Assembly: GCF_002929555.1 (NCBI RefSeq)
Contig: NZ_PJJP01000037.1
Coordinates: 124,467 to 188,466 of the forward strand
Source: Cryobacterium sp. N22
GTDB lineage: Bacteria > Actinomycetota > Actinomycetes > Actinomycetales > Microbacteriaceae
Direction of reading: 5' to 3'
DNA length: 64,000 bases
The notes beneath the pieces were generated by a model. That model was not told where the DNA came from. It was given only the letters and a program-made list of their open reading frames with translations, and made no database searches. The translations under genes were made by a program, and so were the position numbers. Below, in pieces: positions 15,277-23,407 of the stretch (within the stretch, counting starts at the first letter, position 1; each line of letters starts with the position of its first letter).

Positions 15277-17450
15277 TCCAGCAGTAATGCGTGTTCCGGG
15301 TTAAGGGCGGGCATGGGCAGTCCTACCTCGGCCAGGAAACGGCCGCTCGCAACGGCGCCGTCGGCCAGCCAGGCCGGGGCGCGGACCTGCGTGAACGTGT
15401 GCGAATAGTCGGCGTCACTCGGAGTTGGGAAGACGGCCTCCACCCGGTACTCCCGGTCCGGTTCCAGGCCGGGGATGGAGATCCGTCCCGGTTGTTCCGC
15501 GAAGGCGGTGCGTGTGCTGACCAGAGCGAACAACGCAGCCGTGTCGTGATCCGTCTCGTCTGGGGCCACCACGCCGTGGAGCATGAGGGAGTCGTCGGCA
15601 ACGTCGGCGCGGACCATGTGTCCGGAGTGGATGAGGTTCCGATGCTTTTTGTAGAGGGCGATGAAGCGCTTGAGTTCCTCCCGTTCTGCGCCCTGAACGC
15701 TGCGGACGTCCCATTCCATGCCGAAGTGGCCGAACAGGGCTGTGATGGCGCGGAATGACAGGTCGTGCGTACGCGCGGTGGTGTGCGATGTGGTGGGGCC
15801 GATGTGCCCACCCACCAGTTCCGGAGGAACCACCACGCCGGTCCAGCGTTGGATGGTCTGGCGTTCCAGCGCGTCGTTGCAATCGGATCCCCAGATCCGG
15901 TCGGTGCGTTCCAGGATGCCCAGGTCCACGCGGGCGCCGCCTGAGGAGCAGCTCTCAATCTCGACTCCGGGATGCACCTTGCGGAGTTCGTCAAACAAAC
16001 GGTAGGCGGCGAGGGTCTGTTCGTGGACGGAGGAGCGGCCGACATGACCGTGTTCCAGCAGATCGCGATTCTGGTCCCACTTGAGGTAGCTGATGTCGTT
16101 CTCCCGCAGCAGCGCATCCATGCGGTCGTAGATGTACTGCCACGCATCCGGATTGACGAGGTCGAGGATGTGCTGTTGCCGCCACTCCAGCGGCAGCCGG
16201 CCGCCGTCCTTGTAGCTGTGAATCGAGGGCCCGGCGATCCATTCCGGATGGGCTCGGACAAGATCGGAGTCGAGGTTGACCATTTCCGGTTCCACCCAGA
16301 GACCAAATTCCATGCCACGGGAGGTGACGGCCTCGATCAGTGGCGTGAGGCCATCCGGCCAGAGGTCCTCGTCCACGTACCAGTCGCCCAGGCCGGCGCG
16401 GTCGTCGCGGCGTCCGCGGAACCAGCCGTCGTCGAGGACGAAGCGTTCAACGCCGAGTTCGGCGGCTGACTCGGCCAGGTCCAGGAGGGTGGGCAGGTTG
16501 TGGTCGAAGTAGACCGCTTCCCAGACATTCAGCACCACCGGTCGCGGTTTACCGGCGGGCAGGCCGGTGGCGGCGGCGGGCAGCACGTGGTGCGGACGGG
16601 AGCGGAACCAACTGTAGAAGGCCTCGCTGATTCCATCGATGCCGCGGCCGGAGTACGCCGCGAAGAGCGCCGGGGTGGTGTAGCTGCCGCCGGGTGCGAG
16701 GATGACTTCGGCGGGACCGAGGAGTTCGGAGCCGCCGATCATGGTGCGGCCGTCGCCGATGCTGTCCGCGAACTGCTCGTGGTTGCCGCTCCAAGCCAGG
16801 TGCGTGGCCCAGACCTGTCCGTGGCGGTTGCCGAATCCGGCGGTGCCGGCGGCGAAGAGCAGTGAGGAGTCGTGCCCGGTGCGGCCGTGGCGACCGGTGC
16901 GGACCCAGGTGCCCTGCTGGATGGCGCGGCGCTGCGGGTGGCGCTCCCGGCACCAGCGTCCGGTGAGGTCAAGGAGTTCGGTGGCGTTGGGTGCCACCGG
17001 GAGGACGGTTGCCAGTTCGTCGAGCTGGTAGGGCGACGTGCCGGAGTTGGTGACGGTGTGGCGCAGCTCCAACAGGCCGCCGTCATGCAGGGTGAGGGCG
17101 GAGGAGACAGTGAGGCCGGCGCCGGGATCGGACTGGACGATGACAGCGGAGTTGCCCTCGGTGCTTACAGTTTCGACGCGGAGGCGGGCCGAGAAGTCCA
17201 GGCCGGAGACACCGTCGGTCATCCGGTGGCCCCGCAGGGCAGGTCGGCCACGCCAGCCCGATGAGGCCTGCGGCAGGAGGCCCGCTGGCACTGTGGCGTC
17301 GATGGATGACGGCGGGATAGCGGCTGTGAGGATAGCGAGGTCCGGCAGTGTGCTGCCTAGATCTGCGCCCCAGTGGAGGACCTCGGCCTCTCCAGTGTCG
17401 AAGCTAATCACCAGGCTGGTGCCGGCGGACCGGAGGTGGAGCGGTTCCAT
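15261..17450 (-). CDS. Alpha-galactosidase, glycoside hydrolase family 36
   Basis: A 729-residue GH36 enzyme releasing alpha-1,6-galactose from melibiose- or raffinose-type sugars. Seen: RFVLDDGWFRGRRDD (338-350), GLWVEPEMVN, YLKWDQNRDL with nucleophile Asp459, ESCSSGGARVD at about 499-509, and RIWGSDCNDALER with acid/base Asp523. There is no signal peptide, so it works inside the cell on imported oligosaccharide. It is the last gene of an operon with a binding lipoprotein and two permeases, and begins 96 bases after the lipoprotein stop, with a strong hairpin in between. Confidence 0.95.
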   Translation of the reverse strand: MEPLHLRSAGTSLVISFDTGEAEVLHWGADLGSTLPDLAILTAAIPPSSIDATVPAGLLPQASSGWRGRPALRGHRMTDGVSGLDFSARLRVETVSTEGNSAVIVQSDPGAGLTVSSALTLHDGGLLELRHTVTNSGTSPYQLDELATVLPVAPNATELLDLTGRWCRERHPQRRAIQQGTWVRTGRHGRTGHDSSLLFAAGTAGFGNRHGQVWATHLAWSGNHEQFADSIGDGRTMIGGSELLGPAEVILAPGGSYTTPALFAAYSGRGIDGISEAFYSWFRSRPHHVLPAAATGLPAGKPRPVVLNVWEAVYFDHNLPTLLDLAESAAELGVERFVLDDGWFRGRRDDRAGLGDWYVDEDLWPDGLTPLIEAVTSRGMEFGLWVEPEMVNLDSDLVRAHPEWIAGPSIHSYKDGGRLPLEWRQQHILDLVNPDAWQYIYDRMDALLRENDISYLKWDQNRDLLEHGHVGRSSVHEQTLAAYRLFDELRKVHPGVEIESCSSGGARVDLGILERTDRIWGSDCNDALERQTIQRWTGVVVPPELVGGHIGPTTSHTTARTHDLSFRAITALFGHFGMEWDVRSVQGAEREELKRFIALYKKHRNLIHSGHMVRADVADDSLMLHGVVAPDETDHDTAALFALVSTRTAFAEQPGRISIPGLEPDREYRVEAVFPTPSDADYSHTFTQVRAPAWLADGAVASGRFLAEVGLPMPALNPEHALLLEFTAL

Positions 17451-17487
17451 TAATGATGTCCTTCTGCGGGTATGTATTTAGAGGATG

Positions 17488-17531
17488 GGCTGCGCGCCGC
17501 GGGGATGTGATGATGCCCGTGGCGCGCAGCC
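17488..17531 (-). terminator. Intercistronic hairpin before the alpha-galactosidase gene
   Basis: A perfect 11-base-pair stem (GGCTGCGCGCC with its complement, extended inside by a CGGG/CCCG pairing) lies between the binding-protein stop and the alpha-galactosidase start. No T run follows. It may cut readthrough or protect the binding-protein message, as in the first ABC operon. Confidence 0.65.
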
Positions 17532-17546
17532 GGTAAGCGGATGGTC

Positions 17547-18884
17547 CTACTCGAAGAGGGCGTTGACCTTCTTGTTGACCTCGGTCAGGCTGCTGGCGTC
17601 CTTTTTGCCCGACAGCACAGCGTCCATTGCCGGGACCATGAGGCCATCGACCTTCGCCGCGTTCTCGGAGATGGGGAAGAGGATGGTCGTGCCGTTCTCC
17701 ACATGGGTGGTGAAGGCGCTGACGTCGATGCCCTTGGCTTCGAAGGCGGCGGCGGCCTTCTCGGAAGAGGACTTGATGGCGGGGAAGACGACCCCCGTGG
17801 AGGCGACGACGTCCTGGCAGTCGGCCGAGGCGAGGTGTTCGACCCACTTCAAGGATGCCTCAGGGTTCTTCGTGCCGGCGTAGATGGAGTCGGCCAGGCC
17901 GTTGAACATGCTGGCGCGCTTGCCGTCTGGTCCCGTCGGGGTGGGGGCGATTCCGGTTTCGATGCCCTTGTAGCTGGTGTACTGGCCGATCATCCAGGAT
18001 CCCTGGGTATTGATGGCGGCTTTCCCGGCGCCGAATGCATCGGCAACGCTGGCGCCCACGGTGGTCTCGAGCTTGGGCATGTAGCCCTTGTCGGCGAGGC
18101 CCGCCCACCACGCGATGGTGTCCTGGAACCGGGGATCGTCGTAGTTGAACTTCGTGCCCCACGGATTTTTGTCCGTGTGGGTCCAGCCGGTGGTGCCGGT
18201 GAGGAAGCTCCACTGGGTCTGGCCCTGGCCACTACCGGAGCTTTCCAGGCCGAGGCCGTAAACGGCCACCTGGTTCTTGTCGAAGCCGGCCTCGTCGCCG
18301 CGCTTGCCGCTCTTGTCCACGGTGAGGTGCGCGATGGCCTTTTCGTAGCTTCCACCGTCCTGCGGGTTCCAATCCAGGTTCCCGAGCTGTTCCTCGGTGT
18401 AGCCGGCGTCCTCGACAAGGTTCTTGTTGTAGAACATGGCTACGGTGTCCCAGTCCTTGGGCAGCCCATAACGGTGGTCGTCCTGGCCCACCCACAGGTC
18501 AGCGAGACCCTCGTTGTAGATGTCCAGGTCGATCCCGTCCTTTTTGACGGCGTCGTCGAGGGGCAGGAGCTGATCATTGGCGGCGTATTCCGGGTACTTC
18601 GACAGGTGGTTGACGAAGACGTCGGGGGCGTTCCCGGCCACGAAGCCGTTGCTCAGGGTGGTCCAGTAGTCGCCCCAGCCACGTTGGGTGATCTTGACTT
18701 TGATGTCCGGGTTGGCCTTGGTGAAGTCAGTGGCGCACTGCTTATAGGCGGGGAGCTGGTTGGAATCCCACAGCCAGTAGTTGATTTCCCCACTGGTTTC
18801 ACCGGGGGTGGCGGCGCAGGCGGAGAGGGAGAGGGTAAGCGCGACGGCTGCGGCGGCAGCGACGGCGCCGAGGGTTTTTTTCAT
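17547..18884 (-). CDS. Sugar ABC transporter substrate-binding lipoprotein
   Basis: A 445-residue family 1 solute-binding protein with a lipoprotein signal (MKKTLGAVAAAAAVALTLSLSAC, Cys at residue 23 after LSA). Mature features include INYWLWDSNQLPAYKQCATDF, APDVFVNHLSKYPEY, GLPKDWDTVAMFYNKNLV and a late W-rich block. It would capture the alpha-galactoside outside the membrane for the two permeases encoded upstream. AAAGG precedes the ATG. The gene order permease-permease-lipoprotein-galactosidase is convergent with the neighbouring oxidoreductase. Confidence 0.93.
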   Translation of the reverse strand: MKKTLGAVAAAAAVALTLSLSACAATPGETSGEINYWLWDSNQLPAYKQCATDFTKANPDIKVKITQRGWGDYWTTLSNGFVAGNAPDVFVNHLSKYPEYAANDQLLPLDDAVKKDGIDLDIYNEGLADLWVGQDDHRYGLPKDWDTVAMFYNKNLVEDAGYTEEQLGNLDWNPQDGGSYEKAIAHLTVDKSGKRGDEAGFDKNQVAVYGLGLESSGSGQGQTQWSFLTGTTGWTHTDKNPWGTKFNYDDPRFQDTIAWWAGLADKGYMPKLETTVGASVADAFGAGKAAINTQGSWMIGQYTSYKGIETGIAPTPTGPDGKRASMFNGLADSIYAGTKNPEASLKWVEHLASADCQDVVASTGVVFPAIKSSSEKAAAAFEAKGIDVSAFTTHVENGTTILFPISENAAKVDGLMVPAMDAVLSGKKDASSLTEVNKKVNALFE

Positions 18885-18954
18885 GATGGACCTTTCGAAA
18901 AGGGCATGAGGTTGCCCGGATTGGGTGAGGAGGGTGAGCAGCGGGACTAGCGGT

Positions 18955-19857
18955 CTATTTGATGCCGGAGAATCCGATGGAGTTCACCACCTTCTTTCCG
19001 AAGGCGAGGAACAGGATGAGGATGGGCACTGCCGCAACGAGGGTGGCGGCCATGAGCCCGGTCCAGTCCGGGGCGCCCTGGGGAGACTGGGACTTGAAGA
19101 TGCTCAGGCCCAGGGTGAGTACCCGGATGCTCTCGTCGTTTCCGACCAGCAGTGGCCAGAAATACTCGTTCCACTGCCCGATGAATGTCAGGAGCGCGAG
19201 CGTGGTCATGGGTGCGACGGCGTTGGGCAGAACGATTTGAAAGAAGATACGTAGGCTCTTGGCGCCGTCGAGCATGGCCGCCTCCTCCACTTCGCGGGAC
19301 ATGCTCATGAAGAACTGCCTGAGGAAGAAGATGGCGAATGCGGACATGAACAGGAAGGGCAGTGTCAGGCCGGCGAACGTGTTCAGCAGACCCAGGTTCT
19401 TGATCATGAGGAAGTTGGGCAGCGCGGTGAAGATCCCCGGAATCATCAAGGTGGCCAGGAAAACGGCAAAGACCTTGTTGCGTCCGGGCCAGCGGAGCCG
19501 GGCGAAAGCATAGGCGGCAAGTGCGCTGAAAAAGACCTGGCATGCGGTCGTCACAGTGGCAAAGAGTATCGAGTTGCGCAGGTACAGCCAGAAGTCGATG
19601 GCTCCTCCGGAACCTCCATCGGCGATGGCCTCTTCCGTGGTTTGCAGTCCAAAAACCCGCTTGAAGGCGCCCAAGGAAAAGTCCGCCGGCAGGAGGTTCG
19701 CGGTGTTGGATGCCAGCGAATGGTTGCTGGAGAGGGCCGTGCGGAGCATCCACAGGAACGGGAAGATGGTGACGACCAACGCCAGGACAATGAGGGTCCA
19801 CGCGCCGACGCGGTGCCAGTCGACGGGTTTGCGGGTGGTCAGTGTTTGAGTGCTCAT
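18955..19857 (-). CDS. Sugar ABC transporter permease (MalG type)
   Basis: A 300-residue permease with a first membrane span at about residues 16-37 and an EAA loop EVEEAAMLDGAKSLRIFFQIVLP. It pairs with the upstream permease, 12 bases away. It is the second gene of the alpha-galactoside uptake operon. Confidence 0.93.
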   Translation of the reverse strand: MSTQTLTTRKPVDWHRVGAWTLIVLALVVTIFPFLWMLRTALSSNHSLASNTANLLPADFSLGAFKRVFGLQTTEEAIADGGSGGAIDFWLYLRNSILFATVTTACQVFFSALAAYAFARLRWPGRNKVFAVFLATLMIPGIFTALPNFLMIKNLGLLNTFAGLTLPFLFMSAFAIFFLRQFFMSMSREVEEAAMLDGAKSLRIFFQIVLPNAVAPMTTLALLTFIGQWNEYFWPLLVGNDESIRVLTLGLSIFKSQSPQGAPDWTGLMAATLVAAVPILILFLAFGKKVVNSIGFSGIK

Positions 19858-19869
19858 GGCTGGGGCTCC

Positions 19870-20814
19870 TTAGTCCAGATCCGATTCGTTGCCCCTGAGG
19901 AACTTCATTTGGATGAAGGCCACGAGTGCGAGGATCACGAAGAGAACGACGGACAGGGCGGAGGCGTAACCGAAGTCCGATTCGCCGAATGCTTTTTGGT
20001 AGATGTACATCTGGATGACGCGGGTGGCATTGACCGGACCGCCGCCGGTGGTGACCGCGACAGTGTCGAAGACCTGGAAGGACCCGATGACGGTGACCAC
20101 CAGGACCAGTGCCAGGACTGGGCGCAGGAGCGGCATGGTGATGCTCCAGAACGTCCGGGTGCGGGAAGCTCCGTCCAGGGAGGCCACTTCGTAGACGTGG
20201 TGGGGGATGGCCTGGAGGCCGGCGAAGACGAGCAGCGCGGTGTAGCCCATGTGGCGCCAGACGTTGACGAAGGCGATGGTGGGGATGGCCCACTGCTCGC
20301 TGCCGAAGAACGCAACGCGGGGAAGGCCCAACCAGCTGATGACCTCGTTGACGATGCCGATCTGGTAGTCGAGCATCCAGAACCACAGCAGGGCGACGAT
20401 CACGTTGGCCACCAGGAAGGGGAGCAGCAACGCGGCACGGATGAACGTGGATTTCGCCACGCTCTGCATCAGCAGCGCCAGGCCGATGGCAATGACGATC
20501 TGGAAGACGATGTTGATTGCGACGTACTGGATGGTCACCGCCATGGCGTTCCAGAACAGCTCGTCCGCGAAAATCGCCGTGTAGTTGTCGATTCCAATCC
20601 ACTTCGGTTCACCGAGGATGTTGTACTCGGTGAAGCTGAGGTAAATGCCGCGGATGGTCGGGACCAGGGAAAAGGCAACAAGGCCGATCATCGCCGGGAA
20701 GATGAACAGCAGCGCGATCCTGAGCTCACGCAGTTTGGATGGGCCACGACCCCGCTTAGAAAGCTGCGGCGCCTTGAATGTTGGGGCGGGTGGGTGCTTG
20801 GTAAGGGTGGTCAT
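19870..20814 (-). CDS. Sugar ABC transporter permease (MalF type)
   Basis: A 314-residue permease and first gene of the alpha-galactoside operon. Six membrane spans are predicted, the first at about residues 32-54 (IALLFIFPAMIGLVAFSLVP). The EAA loop is HVYEVASLDGASRTRTFWSITMP. It is divergent from the Gfo/Idh/MocA gene, with an operator palindrome at 20859 in the shared promoter region. The ribosome site GGAGAGGGA lies before the ATG. No ATPase is encoded in the operon. Confidence 0.93.
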   Translation of the reverse strand: MTTLTKHPPAPTFKAPQLSKRGRGPSKLRELRIALLFIFPAMIGLVAFSLVPTIRGIYLSFTEYNILGEPKWIGIDNYTAIFADELFWNAMAVTIQYVAINIVFQIVIAIGLALLMQSVAKSTFIRAALLLPFLVANVIVALLWFWMLDYQIGIVNEVISWLGLPRVAFFGSEQWAIPTIAFVNVWRHMGYTALLVFAGLQAIPHHVYEVASLDGASRTRTFWSITMPLLRPVLALVLVVTVIGSFQVFDTVAVTTGGGPVNATRVIQMYIYQKAFGESDFGYASALSVVLFVILALVAFIQMKFLRGNESDLD

Positions 20815-20858
20815 CTTCGTTCCCTCTCCTATGAGGTAGACAGCAAGTGACCGTCACT

Positions 20859-20870
20859 CTACGCGCGTAG
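20859..20870 (-). promoter_or_regulatory. LacI-type operator over the importer promoter
   Basis: CTACGCGCGTAG is a perfect 12-base palindrome with a central CG. On the minus strand it overlaps the spacer and -10 of a candidate promoter (TTGCGC, 18-base spacer, TAGAGT) of the alpha-galactoside importer operon. The LacI gene at 22215 is the likely binder. Confidence 0.65.
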
Positions 20871-20933
20871 TTTCGAAAAGCGCAATAGATTTCTTGAAAA
20901 TCAGACGCCGTGGAGTGACCGACGAAATCGAGA

Positions 20934-20962
20934 TTGACGCGCGTAGATTTCTCACGCATACT
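20934..20962 (+). promoter_or_regulatory. Promoter with operator half-match for the Gfo/Idh/MocA gene
   Basis: TTGACG (20934-20939), a 17-base spacer and CATACT (20957-20962) lie seven bases before the ATG at 20970, so the message may be leaderless. The ten bases ACGCGCGTAG at 20937-20946 repeat the right part of the palindrome at 20859 and overlap the -35, so one regulator could close both divergent promoters. Confidence 0.55.
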
Positions 20963-20969
20963 CTTTCCC

Positions 20970-22202
20970 ATGACTTCTTCAATTGGAATCGTTGGCGCGG
21001 GACAGTTCGCAGGCGTATTCGCCAAGCTCTTCGCTGCCCACCCCGGCATCTCAGACATCTATTTCACCGACCTCATCAGTGAGCGTGCGGAGGCCCAAAG
21101 CACCAGCGCAGGTGCGGCAGGAACATTCGACAGCTTCGAAGCATTGCTTGAAAGCGACGTAGACGCCGTGGCGATCTTCACCCAGCGCTGGACCCATGGC
21201 CCGCTGGTGCTGCAGGCGCTGCGGGCCGGCAAGCACGTCTACTCCGCTGTGCCGATGGCAATCTCCGAAGAGGAGATCGCGCAAATTATTGACGCCGTCC
21301 GGGAGACCGGGCTGACGTACATGATGGGGGAGACCAGCTACTACAACCCGGCAACCGTCTTTGCCCGCAAGAAGGTTGCCGAGGGCGCCTTCGGTCGGAT
21401 CTTCTACGCCGAGGGTGATTATGTCCATGACATGGACCTCGGCTTCTACGACGCCTACGAGTACAGCGGCGGAGAACACTGGAAGCGCACCGCCAGCTAC
21501 CCGCCCATGCTCTACCCGACTCACTCCGTGGGCGGGGTGCTCGGAGCAACCGGCTCCCACGCCGTCAGCGTCAGCTGTATCGGGGTGCGGGACGAGCGCG
21601 GCGATGGCGTCTTCGATCGCGAGATCAGCATGTTTGCCAATGACTTCTCCAACGCCAGCGCCCTGTTCGAACTTGCCGGCGGCGGGTCGATGCGCATCAA
21701 CGAGTTCCGCCGGGCGGGCTACCCTTCCCACCTGCGCGAGAGCCGCTTCCGCTACTTCGGTACCGAGGCCAGTTTCGAACAGCTCGCGCTGGTCAGCGTC
21801 TGGCAGGACAAGCACGCCGTGACCGACGTCAGCGACCAGCTCGAAACCCAGGCCACCATGGACGCGGATGACCCCATGTTGGCCGACGTGGCGCCGGCAT
21901 TACGCGATGCCTTTGTTTCCGGCATGGCAGCGGTGCACGACGCCGAGAGACTGCCGACAGAGTTCCGGGGTCTGCCCAACGGGCACGAGGGCAGCCACCA
22001 CTTCCTCGTGGACGACTTCGTCACCGCCATCAACACCGGCACCGTGCCGCCGGTCAACGCCTGGGAGGCGGCCCGCTACACGCTTCCCGGCATCGTTGCC
22101 CACCAGTCGGCCCTGCGCGGCGGCGAACGCCTGCCGGTTCCCGATTTCGGCGACGCCCCGGCAGAGATGCTCCGCCCGGTACTTCGCGAGCCCGCCAAAT
22201 GA
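20970..22202 (+). CDS. Gfo/Idh/MocA-family sugar oxidoreductase
   Basis: A 410-residue NAD(P)-dependent dehydrogenase-like protein. The N-terminal Rossmann motif is clear (IGIVGAGQFAGVFAKLFAAH, GAG-x2-G), followed by VDAVAIFTQRWTHGPLVLQALRAGKHVYSAVPMAIS, the family's conserved region in which HVYSAVPMA corresponds to the EKPxA motif with Lys replaced (residues SAVPM). The C-terminal alpha/beta half (GEHWKRTASYPPMLYPTHSVGGVLG) contributes the substrate site. ATG at 20970 is chosen rather than the TTG at 20934, which lies in the promoter. The replacement of the usual catalytic EKP lysine is notable and leaves the reaction in doubt. Context suggests a galactoside-derived substrate. Confidence 0.85.
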   Translation: MTSSIGIVGAGQFAGVFAKLFAAHPGISDIYFTDLISERAEAQSTSAGAAGTFDSFEALLESDVDAVAIFTQRWTHGPLVLQALRAGKHVYSAVPMAISEEEIAQIIDAVRETGLTYMMGETSYYNPATVFARKKVAEGAFGRIFYAEGDYVHDMDLGFYDAYEYSGGEHWKRTASYPPMLYPTHSVGGVLGATGSHAVSVSCIGVRDERGDGVFDREISMFANDFSNASALFELAGGGSMRINEFRRAGYPSHLRESRFRYFGTEASFEQLALVSVWQDKHAVTDVSDQLETQATMDADDPMLADVAPALRDAFVSGMAAVHDAERLPTEFRGLPNGHEGSHHFLVDDFVTAINTGTVPPVNAWEAARYTLPGIVAHQSALRGGERLPVPDFGDAPAEMLRPVLREPAK

Positions 22203-22214
22203 AACGCCGATAGC

Positions 22215-23279
22215 ATGGTTGCCATGTCGAACCCGACCTCGCACGCCAAGACCATCACACGCGACGACGTCGCACGGATGGCAGGCGTCAGCAGTGCCGT
22301 CGTCAGCTACGTGGTCAACGGCGGGCCCCGGGCAGTTTCTCCTGGGAACGAGGCCAGGGTTCGGCAGGCAATCAGGGCGCTGGGCTACCGGCCCAACGCG
22401 GCAGCCAGGGCACTTGCTTTGGGTTCCAGTGAGATGCTCGCCATGATCATCCCCGATGCCATGAATCCATTTTTCGCCTCGCTCTCCCGCGCGGTCGAAA
22501 ACGCCGCGGCCGAGCGGGGCTACACCCTCCTGCTGGCCGACTCGCAGGCTTCGCTGCGCACCGAGCGCCGGCTGATCAAGAACTTCGCCGCACGGAGGGT
22601 GGACGGACTGTTCCTCTGGAGCGAACTGTCCGATCCCGATCTCATGGACTTTGAACAGGCAGACATTCCCGTAGTGCTCCTGAACCACAGCACCGACCGC
22701 GCCACCGCCGGCAGCCCCGCGATCCTGAAACACGGCGCGGGGGACCCCGGCGCCAACTCCGTGGGCGTGGCCTTCCGGGACGGAGCGCGGATGGCGGTCG
22801 AGCACCTCATCAGCCACGGCCACGAACGCATCGGGCTGGTCATGGGCACCAACCCCGGCGGCGACGTCGACTCCCGCGAGGTCGGATGGCGCCAGGGCAT
22901 CCAGGACGCCGGCCTCACCGCTGGCCCGATCATCCGGGTCCCGTTCACCCGCGAAGGCGGGTACCGTGCCGGGCAGGAACTGCTGGCCCACAGCGAGCGG
23001 CCGACCGCGGTCTTCGTCAGCTCCGACCAGCAGGCTGTTGCACTGCTCTGCGCCCTCCAGGAGGGTGGCCTGCGAATACCGGAGGACCTTGCGGTGTTCG
23101 CCTTCGACGGCTCACCCGAATCTGAGTACACCTGGCCCCGGCTCAGTACAGTCGCCCAGCCCATTACCGACCTGGCACAGGCCGCCCTGGAAGCCCTCCT
23201 GGCGGCGCCCGGGAAAGAACCTCAGACCAACATCTTCCCCGCCGAACTCGTACTGCGCACTTCCTGCGGCTGCCACTAA
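22215..23279 (+). CDS. LacI-family transcriptional regulator
   Basis: A LacI/GalR repressor of 354 residues (351 if the ATG at 22224 is used; neither has a strong ribosome site). HTH and hinge: TITRDDVARMAGVSSAVVSYVVNG and LGYRPNAAARALALGSS. The ligand domain ends with LAVFAFDGSPESEYTWPRLSTVAQP. An AVFVSSDQQAVALL block is also present. It follows the Gfo/Idh/MocA gene by 12 bases and precedes the GH32 gene, placing it in the same transcription unit. It probably binds CTACGCGCGTAG at 20859 and its relative at 20937, and so controls galactoside uptake and its own operon. Confidence 0.9.
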   Translation: MVAMSNPTSHAKTITRDDVARMAGVSSAVVSYVVNGGPRAVSPGNEARVRQAIRALGYRPNAAARALALGSSEMLAMIIPDAMNPFFASLSRAVENAAAERGYTLLLADSQASLRTERRLIKNFAARRVDGLFLWSELSDPDLMDFEQADIPVVLLNHSTDRATAGSPAILKHGAGDPGANSVGVAFRDGARMAVEHLISHGHERIGLVMGTNPGGDVDSREVGWRQGIQDAGLTAGPIIRVPFTREGGYRAGQELLAHSERPTAVFVSSDQQAVALLCALQEGGLRIPEDLAVFAFDGSPESEYTWPRLSTVAQPITDLAQAALEALLAAPGKEPQTNIFPAELVLRTSCGCH

Positions 23280-23407
23280 CACGCACAGCCTCCCTGGCTG
23301 AGCTCCAGGCGGCAACCTGCCCGCAACCGCCCACCCGCGATTGCGTGTCCGTGTTGCCCGTAAGCCACCTGGCGGCCAACTGATCAACAACTAAGGCACC
23401 CAACGTC

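Noticed and set aside
17541-18950. 469-residue plus-strand frame over the binding-protein gene
   Set aside because: It is Gly/Val-rich antisense to a lipoprotein with a clear signal peptide and folds, a shadow frame.
18947-20602. 551-residue open frame on the minus strand across the alpha-galactoside permeases
   Set aside because: It lies in a different frame over two genuine permeases, is rich in Arg, His and Pro, and has no domain. It is a shadow of GC-rich coding DNA.
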